Shown here piece after piece: positions 20,534 through 34,400 of a stretch of DNA of 64,000 nt (position 1 is its first letter; every line of letters begins with the position of its first letter). The stretch is from Lactifluus volemus (Eukaryota > Basidiomycota > Agaricomycetes > Russulales > Russulaceae). Where the stretch lies: contig WTXI01000012.1 in NCBI GenBank assembly GCA_022376515.1, forward strand, positions 744,001 to 808,000, written 5' to 3'. Made by a program: the position numbers and the translations under genes. The notes under the pieces are model-generated. The model was given only the letters and a program-made list of their open reading frames with translations, ran no database searches and was not told where the DNA came from.

Positions 20534-23500
20534 TCATATGCGCCGCCGCCGCGCATAATGTTCCATTCCACTAGGACTCGTCGGTGTCCTCCCACTCGAC
20601 TCTGTACTCTGACTGACGATAGTCGGTGGCATCGTCACGAGCGACGCAGCAGCCGTACTCAAGTCTGCCGCCGGTAGCGGCGGTGGGTACGGTGGTGTGA
20701 CACTGACGTGCGTTTGGGGCAGAGGAATCGGCAGGCTTCCTTCGGGTGAATCTTGTCGCGTTTGAGCCTGTGACTGCGCCTGTGTGACCGTACGCGTCTG
20801 CGTCTGCGTCGAGCCACTCGTGGTATCCTCAAACTGTACAGACTGAGTCAATAAAGAGAGAGGTGAAGTCTGAGACGTGAACGAACGCGCCGTCTGGAGC
20901 TGGGCCTGTTCGGACGATGAGGATGAAGCGCTGCGCGCACGTGCAGCTGCGCTACCACTTCTCGACTTCCTGCTGCTCCGCCTGTCCTTCTGCTCTAGCT
21001 CTCACCCGCGCAGATACAGCAGCTGCAACCGCAGCCGCCGCGGCCGACGACGACGACACCGATGACCGACCCGTATCACTCTCGAGCGTCCGCGCCCGCG
21101 CACCCCCGGTTCGTCTCAACGACCCACCACCAGTGCCGGCGACCCCTGGCACGCCAAACGTATGATTCTCAGGATTACTCAGCGCGCCGTCGCTCGCTGA
21201 CGCCTCCGACGATTCCCCACCCAACAACCGAACCGCATCGGGAGAACCGGGCGCACGCCCTAGTACGAGTTCGATGCTAGATCACGATGCGCCGCCGATA
21301 CTGTCTATGAGGCTCTGTGTCCGCGTGCGCCTCGGCGCGAGCGACACGCTGGCCGCCGAGACGTGTGAATTATGTCGAGAGCTGGCGCCACTGCCGCTAC
21401 CCGTGCCTCCGGATCCAGAAATAGTATGCCGCGAGCGAGAGCGAGATCTGAATGCGCCGCTGATCCTAGCGAGCGAAGCCGCGCTGCCGTTCCGCGATCG
21501 AGAAGGGAAGCTCTCGGACTTGGTTGCGACGATGGTGCGGACAGCAGACCGACTGAATCTTCACGCTCGCGCGCCTCGAGCGAACCATCAGGCGACGGTT
21601 GACCTGAGCGTGGCGGGCGATCATCTTCGCGGTCTGATTCTGGGACTGGTTCTGAGCTGACGATGCTCGTGCGTAGATGTCGATGGTGGTGAACGTGGTG
21701 ATATTCAAAGGAATGCTGATGGAGGAGGTGGAGGACACGTGGCCGTGATGCCACCTGCTGGAGTCGGGGAAACTGGGACGCTGCCTGCGCGCCGGCGTGT
21801 GGCCGTGCCGGCTGCAGGGTGGCGTGGAGGCATGGGCATTCCGCCACGCGCGTGTTCTTGCGGGCCGCCGAGACGGGTGAACCAGGTGAAGGGGATGAAG
21901 AAGTGGTGGCCGTCTCTGCGTTATCCGTGCTGCGTGTCTTGCGTGACTCACGTATCCAAGTGCTCTTGCTCCGTGTTGTAGCGGCTGTCAACGAGAAGGC
22001 AAACGGAGGCGAACCCGTGGACGACATGCTTCCGCCGCGTGCCGGTGACGAAACGCGAACGGGTAACAGCTGGGTATGGGCTGTCCGAGGCTCGAGAGTG
22101 AGTTTGACGCACGGCCGGAGAACGATGACGGACCTTCGCTTGTGCAGCGTCGGATCTGCTCTTTCTCCACCTCATCCTCACCGCGCACCACATCCCCTTC
22201 ATCTTCCTCCTCGCCACCATGTTCTCCTCCTTCGCTCTCTATCAGCGATGGTGAGAACGGAATCTGTTCCTTCTCGCTGCTATCCCTCGAACCGAACCCA
22301 GCGAAAGGATAAGGCAGGTTCTTGATCGGCGCTTTGCCTCCCTCTGATCATGTAGATGAGCCTCTGGTGGCGATGCCGTGAGTCCATGGCCATTAACCTG
22401 GCTGCTGATGCGCGACTGACCCTCCTTCAGACTCGGACTTTCAAACAGTTCCCGCGGGAGAATGTCCCTGTACACCGGCTGCAGCGACGTCGCAACGCCA
22501 AGACCAACCGCGATACCCTCAAAAACAAAGCCGCCCTCGGAGTGCTGGTCAGCGGCTGTCGTCTGCGTCGTCCGTGGCGCGCGAAGCGTGAGACAAAAAT
22601 TCGTACGCTTCCAGCACGCGCAGCAGGGTGCATTAGCCCACGGAAGCGTCTCGGCGCCGCCACCACCACCCGTGCTGCCGACTTCAGACCTTCCGCTGTA
22701 ATTCGAGGCCATCGAGGCCGTCCGACCTATTTCCGCCTCCTCCCAGCGTGTGCGGAGTCCTCCGCAGCCATACCCGCTGAACATCCAGAGATCATCCCTG
22801 CGCGAACCTCCAATCCACAAGGATGTTGAATTGAGAGAGAGCAGAGGAAACGTACCAGCTAAGTAGAATGACGAGGGTCCTCCAGGCGGCCCAGGTGGCA
22901 TTGGCAATCAACACAACTATGGCATAGCCAGAAAGTGCACCCGTGTCAGTGGTGAAGAAAAGTTCCGTCACGTCGTGCGATGCTCGGATCAACGTCAATA
23001 ACCTACCTTGGGGCTGAAGAACGAGAGGAGGAGCGCAAGGCCAAGCCTGCACACGGGAGGAGGGTCACGATCGTCGACAAGTTCTAGGAATAAAAGTAGC
23101 ACGTCTCTGTGAGCGCGTCGCACAGCAGGCCCTCGGCATATGGGAGGATGGCCCAGATCGGAGGGGGCATTGGAGTTGACGAGTGGGAAGGGCGAATTCC
23201 GGATGTGCTGGAAGAAGCGAAAGCAGGTGAAGGACACCATGGAGACCAAGTTGAGAGCTGGGGAAGATAAATTGATGGGTAAGATGACAGGACGACCTGA
23301 GATGATTACTTGCCTGAGGGGAGGTGTGCAAGATGATGAAACGGGGACTCACGAAAGCGCCATCGACGGTAGATGAGCTCGTAGCGAAGCAAGACGCCGA
23401 ATATCCAGATGGTCCAGTATGCAATATAGGTAACGGCGCCCAAGACCCAGTTACGACCAGAACTTACTTCGGGGGCGGGAACTTTGCTACTCTAGCAACC

Positions 23501-24200
23501 TCAATTATAATACCGCTAAAACAACACATAAATAAATTGAACTCACTCGATCACGATAAAGATGGCGTTGAAGTCGAAAAATATTTGAATCTGGACGTGG
23601 GTAAAGAGGAGGAGAGGTAAGAGGTGAAAGTGGAGGCGAGATTTCCAGGACGGATCGCGGAAGAGTTCGGGTGCGATCCGGGTCCGCGATGGCGGCGCGA
23701 AGGCGAGCATCCGGTGACTGTCGAAAAGAATAAGAATAAACCAACGTGGGTAAGGGTGTTCTTGCTCCGCAGTACGACCGCCAGGACACAAAAACGGGAG
23801 GGTGGCGGTTGCTTACCCGCATCGTCGTGACACGTGTTGACGTGTACCACTCGCACCACCCACTCCTCCAACACTACTCACACGACCACCCGAACCACCA
23901 AGGCCGGTAGCACCGGTACCAGTACCGGCCACCTAGAATCTTACATGCTGACGATACGGATGGACCGCGGCACCGCCTTTCGACCAGGCGTCTGCGCCCA
24001 GTGCAGCGTGCTGCACCGCCAGCTCAAGAGAAGGAGGATCACCACCTGGCGCTGCTGAGGGTGTGTGTGGTGTATAGAGAACGGCGGGAGGAGGTTATCT
24101 GGGCAGCAAGGAGGGGTAACCTTCGCTCGACTTATTCTCGCGATTGCCTGACAGGGAGAAGCCCCGCGAGGTCGGTGAGGGCGGGCCGATTCTCGCTCTG
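20534..24200 (-). pseudogene. Polytopic membrane protein gene, chimeric copy of unit 1
   Basis: Multi-exon minus-strand gene. Order from the N-terminus: a Pro-rich N-terminal exon (near 24150-23940), a first membrane segment resembling FPLLVFTHVQIQ (around 23600), a second, CWTIWIFGVLLRYEL, near 23400, further segments near 23220 and 22900-22980, an acidic segment near 22190-22260, then a Ser/Pro/Arg-rich tail ending at 20534. The half upstream of about 22000-22120 follows copy b of units 2 and 3; the half downstream follows copy a. Frames change at several points in the tail and the N-terminal exon has stops, so no intact product is evident. The family is unknown to me; it resembles conserved hypothetical basidiomycete membrane proteins. 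Confidence 0.65.
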
Positions 24201-25318
24201 CGGGGCTCGTCTTCCCGCCATTTGAAACGCTTGAAAGGCAGTATTTACCCTTTAAATTTGTTTGTTGTCTCTTCCTTTCCTTTTTCCTTTATTCCCCGAG
24301 TCATTCTCCTCAACGTCGCCTCCATGGCAAAAGTTACTGGTCTGATCATGACTTATTTGCCTGCAATATAACTGTCCAAAACCACTTCTGGTTTTTTCGG
24401 TAAAAAGCCCTCCTCGTCGACTCTCAACGTGCTCTCCTCCGCACCTATTTTTGCTTACTCTAGCATATCCGTAATTCGGATTTCCTCCATGTCAACTCAA
24501 GCACCATCCTCCCATCCGCTGAAGGCACACACGCAATACATTTATGCCCAGAACCTCTTGACGATCTGACTCTGCGCGCACACTTGATCTTTGTGCTCCT
24601 CCTCATTCTTCGGCAGTATGTCCCTGGTGAGTTATTGTTTCCTGATGTTGATCCGAGTATCGCGCGACAGAAGGGAATGTCCGCACGTCCGCTAAAATCA
24701 CAAAGGATAAAGAAAAACAAATAGGAGCTCAGTTGATCAAGAATGAAGCCGAGAAAGGCTTGCACTGTCACATGGGCAAACCGAGGTGGGGAAAATGTAA
24801 TCGTGAATGGAGGTCTTATAGGACGAGTTGCGAAACTTAGACAGGTCTGCGATGGTGGCGCGCGTTCAAGCAATCCAGTCTGCTGGAATTAATCATCATT
24901 CCCGTTCCCGGCTCTGATACGAACCACGTTCATCACCAACACAATCACCTGAACCAGCACCAGCACCAGTACAGCCATACTAGAACCTTGCGATTCTCAT
25001 GAGGTAGACAATATATTGCATAAGTTTGCGTTCCCTAATGACAGTGAATGGTGCGAATGGTGCGATAGCTGTCTGCTTATTGTACTAGGCAGCGACATCC
25101 GGCAGTTATGTGTGGTTGGGTAGGGCTTAAAGCAAATATCCTCCTACATAACTTCTGTACTCCTTGTCGATACCAGAAGCGCTACGATATCTGGCCAGAG
25201 CTGAGAATGAATCACTTTTCCAAAAATTGTCGGGCTGTGCACCTGAACCCTAGTATAACTGCCACCCTTCTTGAGGCCTGATTCCGTCGCCCAACTACTT
25301 TCCTACTATTCTCCTCAG
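24201..25318. promoter_or_regulatory. Upstream region of receptor 2 with membrane-gene relics
   Basis: Plus-strand sequence at about 24560-24690 (GTGCTCCTCCTCATTCTT, then GATGTTGATCCGAGTATCG) matches the membrane gene's fourth and fifth exons but in the opposite orientation to the intact-looking copies. At 24771-24870 a minus-strand relic of exon 2 follows. The last 300 bases are the leader shared by all receptor genes. No TATA box is seen. No other gene was recognised. Confidence 0.5.
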
Positions 25319-28300
25319 ATGTCAAGCTCTATACCAACGCCATCTCGTGGCTCTATGCCCTCCACAAACCTTCCTCTTCTAACTTTCACTTGATCTCCAA
25401 GGCCTTGTCCGACTATAAAAGCAGACCGACATAGATCTCACAAAAAACCCATTCGCCGACCAGTTTCATAGTTGTGACTCTGCCGAGGCTATTTCTGAGC
25501 TACTTCAAGACAGAGTCGAGGCGTTCAAGCTTATCGGAACGAACATCGCAAATTGATCAAGTGCCTCAACCCCGTATTCCAGTTCCTCCATGCATTCAAG
25601 TTCTCTACCACCCTTGGCGATGCCGTGAGCAAACATGCACCGAGTGGATCCTATTTTTATTATAACTTTACGCTTCAACCTTCAGGTACCATTTCCACCT
25701 GCGAAAGCAGTCTTTGTCGGCATCGATGTCCTCCTCCAAGTATAGATCTCCTTCACCTGTCTTGAAATCCTCCTCATATCTGAATCAATCAGGCAGCCTC
25801 CAGTGTCAGTGCAAGCTATGATGCGCTCGTTCAAATCTTTGACCGCGTCGGCAATTTCCTCAAACGCCTCCAAATTTATGCCAAGATCCCGTTTACACCA
25901 CCGATGATCGATATCATCGTTCAGATCATGCTCGAAATACTTTCGGTGCTCGCCCTGACAACAACGGAGATAAAGCAGGGTCGTTTCAGTAAGTAGATTC
26001 TCCCTCCAATTTTCGTCATTTTCTAGACATTCTGCAGAGAAATTCGTAAAGAAAATATTTCGAGAGAGCAAGATTGAAATGTGTTACAGAAACTGGCTCA
26101 ACTCATCGAAGAGGAAACCCGCATGGCTGCAGCCCTGACGCTGCAAGGGGTCCTAGAAAGCAATACGAAGGCGGAAATCAACGGTACGCGGCACTTGTAT
26201 GACCGCTTGCTTGACGTCCTGAACTGTTCTATTAGACAAGAGGACATCAACAAAAGACATCCTGTCTTGGCTTTCCCCTCCAGATCCATCGAAAAATCAC
26301 ATCATTGCGCGCGACATTGTCACGACGGGACAACCAAGTGGTTTGTTCAGGGTGTCTTTGAGGAATGGAGATCGACAGGATCACTGTTGTGGGTCCATGG
26401 TAAACGTGTGTCGCTGTCCGAGTTGCATCCCTACACCTGCTAATGGCTGCCTATGACCCAATCACGTAGCGGGCTCAGGGAAGAGTGTCTTGTGGTATGT
26501 GTCATACAAATTACGTCATGACAGCCTTATCACATTGTCGATCAGCTCCATGATCGTTGAAGCAACGAAAGCCATTTCCGACGCCGAGTCATCCTTGACG
26601 GCATATTACTATTTCGATTTCCGAGATACCGCAAAGCAGGACATCCGTGGCCTACTCACTTCGCTCCTTACCCAGCTCAGCACCAAATCCGATCGCTGCG
26701 GCAGTATTCTTTCTCATCTATATTCAAGGCACGACTCTGGATCGCAGCAGCCTGGTAATGACGATCTCAAGCAATGTTTGGTGGAAATGCTCCAACTCCA
26801 CGACAGTCCCACGATTTACATTATCGTGGACGCCTTGGATGAATGTCCAAACACATCAGGAGTCGAGCCCCTCGTGCACAGGTCCTGAAACTTGTAAATG
26901 AACTTGTCATGTTACGCCTCACAACTCTTCGTCTATGTGTTACGAGTCGTCCAAGCCGATATCATACCTACTCTTGAGCCTTTGGCCTCCCACTGCGTGT
27001 CTCTTCATGACCAGGATGGACAAAAAGAGGCTATTAGCGACTATGTCAAATTTGTTGTCCACTCGGACCAATGGATGAAGAAATGGAGAATTGAGGACAA
27101 AGAGCTAGTCATTGATACACTTCTGCGAAAAGCTGACGGAATGTGAGTTGTTACTTGACACAACCTCACAAGTTGTTTATGCGGCGCAAATAGGTTTCGA
27201 TGGGTTGCTTGCCAGCTAGAAGCACTGCGGGATTGCCTCCCAGCAAGTCTTCGTGATGCTCTGCGTGAATTACCCGAGACTTTGGATCACACGTACGAGC
27301 GTATTCTGCAAGGGATCAAACCAAGAAACCGAGAATATGCTCATCGGCTTCTGCAATGCATTACTGTGCGATTCGTCCTCTTCATGTCGAGGAGCTCGCA
27401 GAAGTCCTTGCGATTCGCTTGATGCCGGAAAGCCCCCAGAGTATCATTCCGATTGGCGCCTGGAGGATGCTCAAGAAGCAGTTATACTCGCATGCTCAAG
27501 TCTAATCTCGGTTGTCAGCGTTGATGGGTCACGAATCGTCGAATTTTCCCATTTCTCCGTCAAGGAGTTCTTAACATCCAATCGCCTTTCCCAAGACCTC
27601 TCCCTCTATCGTATTCTTCCCCAGCCTGCACATACGATTCTCGCACAGGCCTGCCTCTGTGCGCTACTCCGACTAGATGACAAGGTCGACAAGAGCAGCA
27701 TGACGAATTTCCCACTTTCCATCTATGCCGCACAGCACTGGGTCGAGCATGCTCAGTTCGAGAATGTGTCGTCAAGCATTCAAGAACTTATGGAGCACTA
27801 TTTGACCCAGAAAGCCACACTTCGCAATATGGGTGTGGATATACGACATCGATCAGCCTTGGGATTGGGTGAACACATGTCGAGCGAACAGCCATCACAA
27901 CCCGAAGCACCCGCGTTGTATTATGCAGCACTGTGTGGTCTCCATGGCGCTGTGGAGCACTTGATCGCCAGCTGTTCGCAGGACATCAATTCCAAGCGAG
28001 GCACCTATGGCACACACTGCATGCTTGCCCTGTGAAGGGTCATTTCGAGATCGCACTGGTATTGCTTGAGCACGGTGCTGATGTAAATGCCTCGACCAAT
28101 GGGGCGTGAGCCCGTTGGCTCGCGTCATCCAGGGGACGTCGTGACATTGTAGAGTTTTTATTGAACCCGTACGCAAATGACAATTTACAAAATAATTGCG
28201 AGGTCCCGGCGAACGCACATCAGGGAATGGAGAATTGGAGGATGGGCGAGTATTGCTGTGGTCTGGCGTACTGGATGTCAATTGCGACATGACGATTTTG

Positions 28301-30580
28301 GCTGGACCCATTGATGTCAGCTTTCGCGATACGGCATCGGGACATCGCGCAGCTGCTACTCAAGAATGGGGCTACTTGTCAACTCCCGTGACAATGAAGG
28401 CTGCACCCCATTGATGTCAGCTTGCGATACGGCCATCGGACATCGTGCAGTGCTACTCGAATGGAGCTGCTGTCGACTCCCGTGACAATGAAGGCTGGAC
28501 CCCATTGATGTCAGCTTCGCGTAACGGCATTCGGATATTGTACAGCTGCTACTCGAGAGTGATGCGGCTGTCGACTCCCTGACAATGAAGGGGACCCCAT
28601 TGATGTGCGCTTCAGCATCTGGCCATCGGATATGTGCAGCTGCTACTCCAGAATGGGCTGCTGTCGACTCCCGTGACAATAAGGCTGGACCCCATTGAAG
28701 TCAGCTTCGTGGACGGCCATCGGGACATCGTGCAGCTGCTACTCGAGAATGGGGCTGCTGTCAACTCCCCGTGACAATGAAGGCTGGACCCCATTGAGTC
28801 AGCTTCGCAACGGCCATCGGGATATCGTGCAGCTGCTACTCGAGAATGACGCTGCTGTCGACTCTCCGTGACAATGAAGGCTGGACCCATTGATGAAGCT
28901 TCAGCACGGCCATCGGGATATCGTGCAGCTGCTACTCGAGAATGGCTGCTGTCGACTCCCTGACAATGAAGGCTGGACCCATTGAGTCAGCTTCGCATCG
29001 GCCATCTGGATATCGTGCAGCTGCTACTCCAGAATGGGGCTGCTGTCGACTCCGTGACAATGAAGGCTGGACCCCATTGAGTCAGCTTCGCAACGGCCAT
29101 CGGGATATCGTGCAGCTGCTACTCGAGAATGATGCTGCTGTCGACTCCCGTGACAATGAAGGCTGGACCCCATTGATGAAGTCGTTCTACGGTCATCTGA
29201 TATCGTGGCTGCTATCAAAATGGCGCTACTGTCGATTCCTGATAAATATGGCTGGACCCATTGAGGTCAGCTTCGCAATTCGGCCATCTAGATATTGTGC
29301 AACTGCTGCTCCAGAACGGCGCGGCGTGGACACCGGCGACAATCAAGGTTTCGTTCCATTACATTTCGCATCAGGAGGTGGACATTTCGATGTTGTAAAG
29401 AGTTACTAGATCACCATCAACTGTCGACATCCGCCGTCCATGGAATAACCCCTGCACGTGGCATCTGCTGCGGAGAACTCGGCGTTGCACTCTTCCTGAT
29501 TGAGCGTGGTGCAGACGTGAATTCCAGAGATGACCTGGGCCGGACTCCATTACACTTCATTGCGGAATTCGGACACATCAATATCGCGCAAGTATTACTT
29601 GACCCCGGCGCAAATGTATACACACCGTGCGCAAATATGTGGACTCCACTGCAGGTCACATCAGCTAGTCGTTATTCTGACATTTCCCAATTCCTCACCG
29701 AGCTTCGCGCTTACGTCGACCTATAAGGAACCAGGAAGCTGTGTTGTCCCGCCAACGCAACTTGATATTGCGCTTTCGCAAGTCCAAGCCGACCAATCAC
29801 AGATTCAAAGATAGCGATGGTTGCACACCATTGCACGTAGCAGCACGAAATGGGCACCTTGATATTGTCAAACTTCTAGTCGATTTAGAGGCAGATGTCA
29901 ACACACGGAATGGCGATGAAGACACCACTGGACGTGGCCTTTACAAATGCGAAATGGGATGTCGCGAGCTTCTTGCGGAGCAACGGGAGGGAGACATGTA
30001 TTATTTGGCCAGCACTGGCAGGCATGACCATGCTGGATACCGAATCACAAAACCGGACTCGGATGTCATGAATCTATCACCCAGTTCTGGGGAGAACCCA
30101 ACGTTTCTTGACGCCGAGATGACTTGTTATTTACCGCATCCAAAGAGGGGAACCTCGACATGGTACGGTCGTTACTGAGCCGTGGCGCGAATGTCAATGA
30201 ACAAACCATACACGTAAAGACACTCCGTTGCATGGTGCATCAGAAGAAGGAAGACTTGAAGTTGTGAAGTTGTTAATTGAACATGGTGCGGATGTGAACT
30301 CCCGGACAGGCGGGTACGCCGTTGCACGGCATCAGTCAGCGGAAATTTGGATATTGTTCACTATTACTTGACCATGGCGCCAATGTGGATGCAAAGAGTG
30401 ACCTCTGGACTCCCTTACACATCGCAGTCATCAACGGCATCTCGAGATAGTCAAGCTGCTCCTAGAACGGGGAGCAAATGTTCATCTGCGGAATGTGAAG
30501 GCAAGACGCCATACCAGGAAGCATTAAAGTACAGGCGGTCGGACATTGCCCGATTGTTGTCGGAGAATGGCGCGCATTAA
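25319..30580 (+). pseudogene. Goodbye-NACHT-ankyrin STAND receptor 2, multiply frameshifted
   Basis: Same architecture and intron positions as receptors 1, 3 and 4, including the P-loop micro-exon near 26470-26494 and the terminal TAA at 30578-30580. The frame is broken many times: for example near 25418 (TATAAAAG for TATGCAAAG), 25528, 26312 and 27369, and in almost every ankyrin unit from 28290 to 29340. Most differences that break the frame are one-base deletions in doubled bases. The C-terminal part is closest to receptor 4. As written it cannot encode a receptor. Because indels are so frequent relative to substitutions, low assembly accuracy here is a serious alternative to decay. Confidence 0.88.
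28290..29340 (+). repeat. Ankyrin-coding repeat array of receptor 2 (degraded)
   Basis: About ten 96-99-bp units carrying the words AATGAAGGCTGGACCCCATTGA, cut here to its core GAAGGCTGGACCC, and GGCCATCGGGATATCGTGCAG. Units vary in length by one or two bases, which breaks the frame repeatedly. Confidence 0.75.
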
Positions 30581-31429
30581 GGTATGATCTCACATGGTTT
30601 CAGACATGCTGCTCAAATACGCATTCAGGTGTAGACGTTACTTCAATTCGATGATTCTGGGATGGACGCGAGGGTACTGTAATACTACAACCAGTCATGG
30701 ATGGCTTGCGCTGGTACAAGGTCAAATGACTCGAACTTGAAAAAGGGTGTTCGGGGGGGAAAGATGGCACTATGTACGATTGTCGTGGCAATATGTGTTA
30801 ATCCCTTAGCTACGGGTGCACTTCACATCCAAAGTCTTGCCAGTGCGCGTGATCAGTATCACAACCAAGGACACACGAAGCGTTAGACGAAAAACATGGC
30901 CTCTGTTCATGCTTCATGACTCAAGGTAGATTGAAGAGGACATAATGATCCGTAGTTGATTGAAGGAAGAAAAATGAGGTTGAATAAAAGCCGTCAGTTC
31001 AGTTACAGGTGCAAGGACGTGAATAAGGTTCGGTCATCAGCGATCAATGCGACGGCAACGTCGTTGAGCATGAAGGTCACGGTGTAAAAAAGGGAACTCG
31101 GGTGATGATGATGGATGAAAGTATACGAAGCACATGTAGAAGTTTGTAAAGCATAAATGTATCAGGGGAAGTTTAGTGGAGCGTCGTAAGAGGGGCGAGG
31201 GGAGTTAATGGCGTAAGTAGAAATGGTGACACAAGGGCAAGTTGCGTAAAGAAGATTTGAAGACGTATGTAAACGTTGTTGGGAGGAGGGGACATGACAA
31301 AACTCTAATAGAGATATAAACAGCTAAATACGTGCGGACGGAAAGCGAGCATGAAGGATTGCAAAAAAAAGAGACGTCTTGAGATTGAGAGCACCAAAAA
31401 AAAGGGGACAACAATGGGCGGGGCGTCGT
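30581..31429. other. Convergent intergenic region, unit 2
   Basis: Homologous to 19620-20533. No gene recognised; expected to hold the 3' ends of receptor 2 and membrane gene 2a. Confidence 0.5.
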
Positions 31430-34400
31430 TTAATGAGGCGTGGTGAATGTTCGTGTGTGCGGTGGCGCATAATGTTCCATTCCACTAGGACTCGTCGGCG
31501 TCCTCCCACTCGACTCTGTACTCTGACTGACGATAGTCGGTGGCATCGTCACGAGCGACGCAGCAGCCGTACTCAAGTCTGCTGCGGTGGCGGCGGCGGG
31601 GACGGTGGTGTGACACTAACGTGCGTTTGGGGCAGAGGAATCGGCAAGCCTCCTTCGGGTGAATGTTGTCGCGTCTGAGCCTGGGACTGCGCCTGTGTGA
31701 CCGTACGTGTCTGCGTCTGCGTCGAGCCACTCGTGGTATCCTCAGACTGTACAGACTGAGACAATAAAGAGAGAGGTGAAGTCTGAGACGTGAACGAACG
31801 CGCCGTTTGGAGCTGGGCCTGTTCGGACGACGAGGATGAAGCGCTGCGCGCACGTGCAGCTGCGCTACCACTTCTCGACTCTTCCTGCTGCTCCGCCTGT
31901 CCCTCTGCTCTAGCTCTCACCCGCGCAGATACAGCAGCAGCAACCGCAGCCGCGCAGCCGACGAAGACGATACCGATGAACGACCCGTATCACTCTCGAG
32001 CGTCCGCGCCGCGCACCCCCGGTTCGTCTCAACGACCCAAGACCAGTGCCGGCCACCCCTGGCACGCCAAACGTATGATTCTCAGGATTACTCAGCGCGC
32101 CGTCGCTCGCTGACGCCTCCGACGATTCCCACCCGACAACCGAACCGCACCGGGAGAACCGGGCGCACGCCCTAGTACGAGTTCGATGCTAGATCGCGAT
32201 GCGCCACCGATACTGTGTATGAGGCTCTGTGTCCGCGTGCGCCTCGGCGCAAGCGACACGCTGGCTGCCGAGACGTGTGAATTATGTCGAGACTGGCGCC
32301 ACTGCCGCTACCCGTGCCTCCGGATCCAGAACTGGTATGCCGCGAGCGAGAGCGAGATCTGAATGCGCCACTGATCCTAGCGAGCGAAGCCGCGCTGCCA
32401 TTCCGCGATCCGAGAAGGGAAGCTCTCGGACTTGGTTGCGACGATGGTGCCGACAGCAGACCGACTGAATCTTCACGCTCGCGCGCCTCGAGTGAGCCAT
32501 CGGGTGACGGTTGACCTGAGCGTGGCGGCGATCATCTTCCCGGTCTGATTCTGGGACTGGGTCTGAACTGACGATGCTCGTGCGCAGATGTCGAGCGTGG
32601 TGAACGCGGTGATGTTCCTCGAATGCTGATGGAGGAGGTGGAGGACGCGTGGCCGTGACGCCACCTGCTGGAGTAGGGGAAACTGGGACGCTGCCTGCGC
32701 GCTGGCGTGTGCTCGTGCCGGCTGCAGGGTGCCGTGGAGGCATGGGCATTCCACCGCGCGTGTTCTTGCGGGCTTGGTGCGGACGAACTGGAGCGGCCGC
32801 CGAGACGGGTGAACCAGGAGAAGGCGATGAAGAAGTGGTGGCCGTCTCTGCGTTACCCGTGCTGCGCGTGTCGTGTGACTCACGTGTCGAAGTGCTCTTG
32901 CTCTGCGGTGTAGCAGTTGTCCGAGAGAAGGCAAACGGAGGCGAACCCGTGGACGACATGCTTCCGCCGCGTGCCGGGTGACGAAACGCGAACGGGTAAC
33001 GGCTGGGTATGGGGTGTCCGAGGCTCGAGAGTGAGTTTGACGCACGGCCAGAGAACGAGGATGGATCTTCGCTTGTGCGGCGTCGGGTCTCCTCTTCCTC
33101 TTCATCCTCCTCTTCTACCTCTTCCTCCACCTCGTCCTCAACGTGCACCACAATGTCACCCTCTTCATCTTCCTCCTCGCCACCATGTTCACCTCCTTCG
33201 CCCTCTATCAACCCAGGCGATGGCGGGAACGGAATCTGTTCCTTCTCGCTGCTATCCCTCGAACCAAACCCAGTGAAAGGATAAGGCAGGTTCTTGATAG
33301 GCGCTTTGCCTCCCTCTGTCGTCTTCGTTCCTGCAGATGAGCCTCGGTGGCGATGCCGTGACGAGTGCGGGCCATCAACCTGGCTGCTCCTGCGTGACTG
33401 AAGGGCTTTCAAACAGTTCCCGCGAGAGCATGCCCCTGCGCGCCGGCGCCGGCTGCGCCGTAACGCCAAGACCAATTGCAGCAAAGACCTTCTCGATACC
33501 CTCGAAACCGCCCTCGGAGTGCTGACCAGCGGTCGTCGTCTGCGTCGTGCGCGGCGCGCGAAGCGTGAGACAAAATTCGTACGCTTCCAGCACGCGCAGG
33601 AGTGTACATTCTTTCCAGATCCACGGAAGCGTCTCGATACCACCAGCGCCCGTGCCGCCAATCTCAGACTTTTCGCTGTAAATTGAGGCCGTGCAGCCAA
33701 TTTCCGCCTCCTCCCAGCGTGTGCGGGGCCCACAGAGCCCTGCGCAGCCATACCCGCTGAACGTCCAGAGACCGACCCTGCGCGAACCTTTAACCCTCGA
33801 GTTGAGAGAGGCAAGAGAAGAAGAAACGTACCAACTAAGCAGGAGGACGAGGGTCCTCCAGGCCGCCCAGGCGGCATTGGCAATCAACACACCTTTGGCG
33901 TAGCCAGAAAGTGCGCCCGTGCCAGTATTGAAAAACGTTCCGTCGCGCTGCGTGATACTCGGATCAACGTCTGGGAGCGATGACCCACCAGGGAAACGCT
34001 CAGGACTGAAGAACGTGAGGAGGAGCGCGAGGGCCAAGCCTGCACGCGGGAGGAGTGTCGCGATCGTCGGGAAGTTCTGGGAATAAAAATAGCACGTCTC
34101 TGCGATCGCGTCGCCAGCGATCCCTCAGCGGATCGGAGGATAGCGTTCGAATTGACGTGGGGGAAGGCCGAGCTGCGGACGTGTTGGAAGAAGAAAAAGT
34201 GGGTGTAGGACGTCATGGAGGCAAATTGAAAGCCGGGGAAGATAAATAAATGGGCAGGATGACAGGACGACCTGATAACTATCTGTCTAGGAGGCAGCTT
34301 GCAAGAGGGGCAGATAGGGAACTCACGAAAGCGCCAGCGACGGTAAAAGAGTAGATGAGCTCGTAGCCAAGCAAACGCCGAATATCCAGATGGTCCAGCA

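Larger units (their letters stand above)
13675..24770. repeat. Segmental unit 1 of the receptor/membrane-gene array
   Basis: First of four tandem units, defined by the recurring block CATGGGCAAA at 13675, 24771, 39153 and 53546. Each unit holds upstream membrane-gene relics, one plus-strand NACHT-ankyrin gene, a convergent intergenic region and a minus-strand membrane gene. Unit 1 is about 3.3 kb shorter than units 2 and 3 because it has one chimeric membrane-gene copy and not two. Its left edge abuts the transposon nest. Confidence 0.85.
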
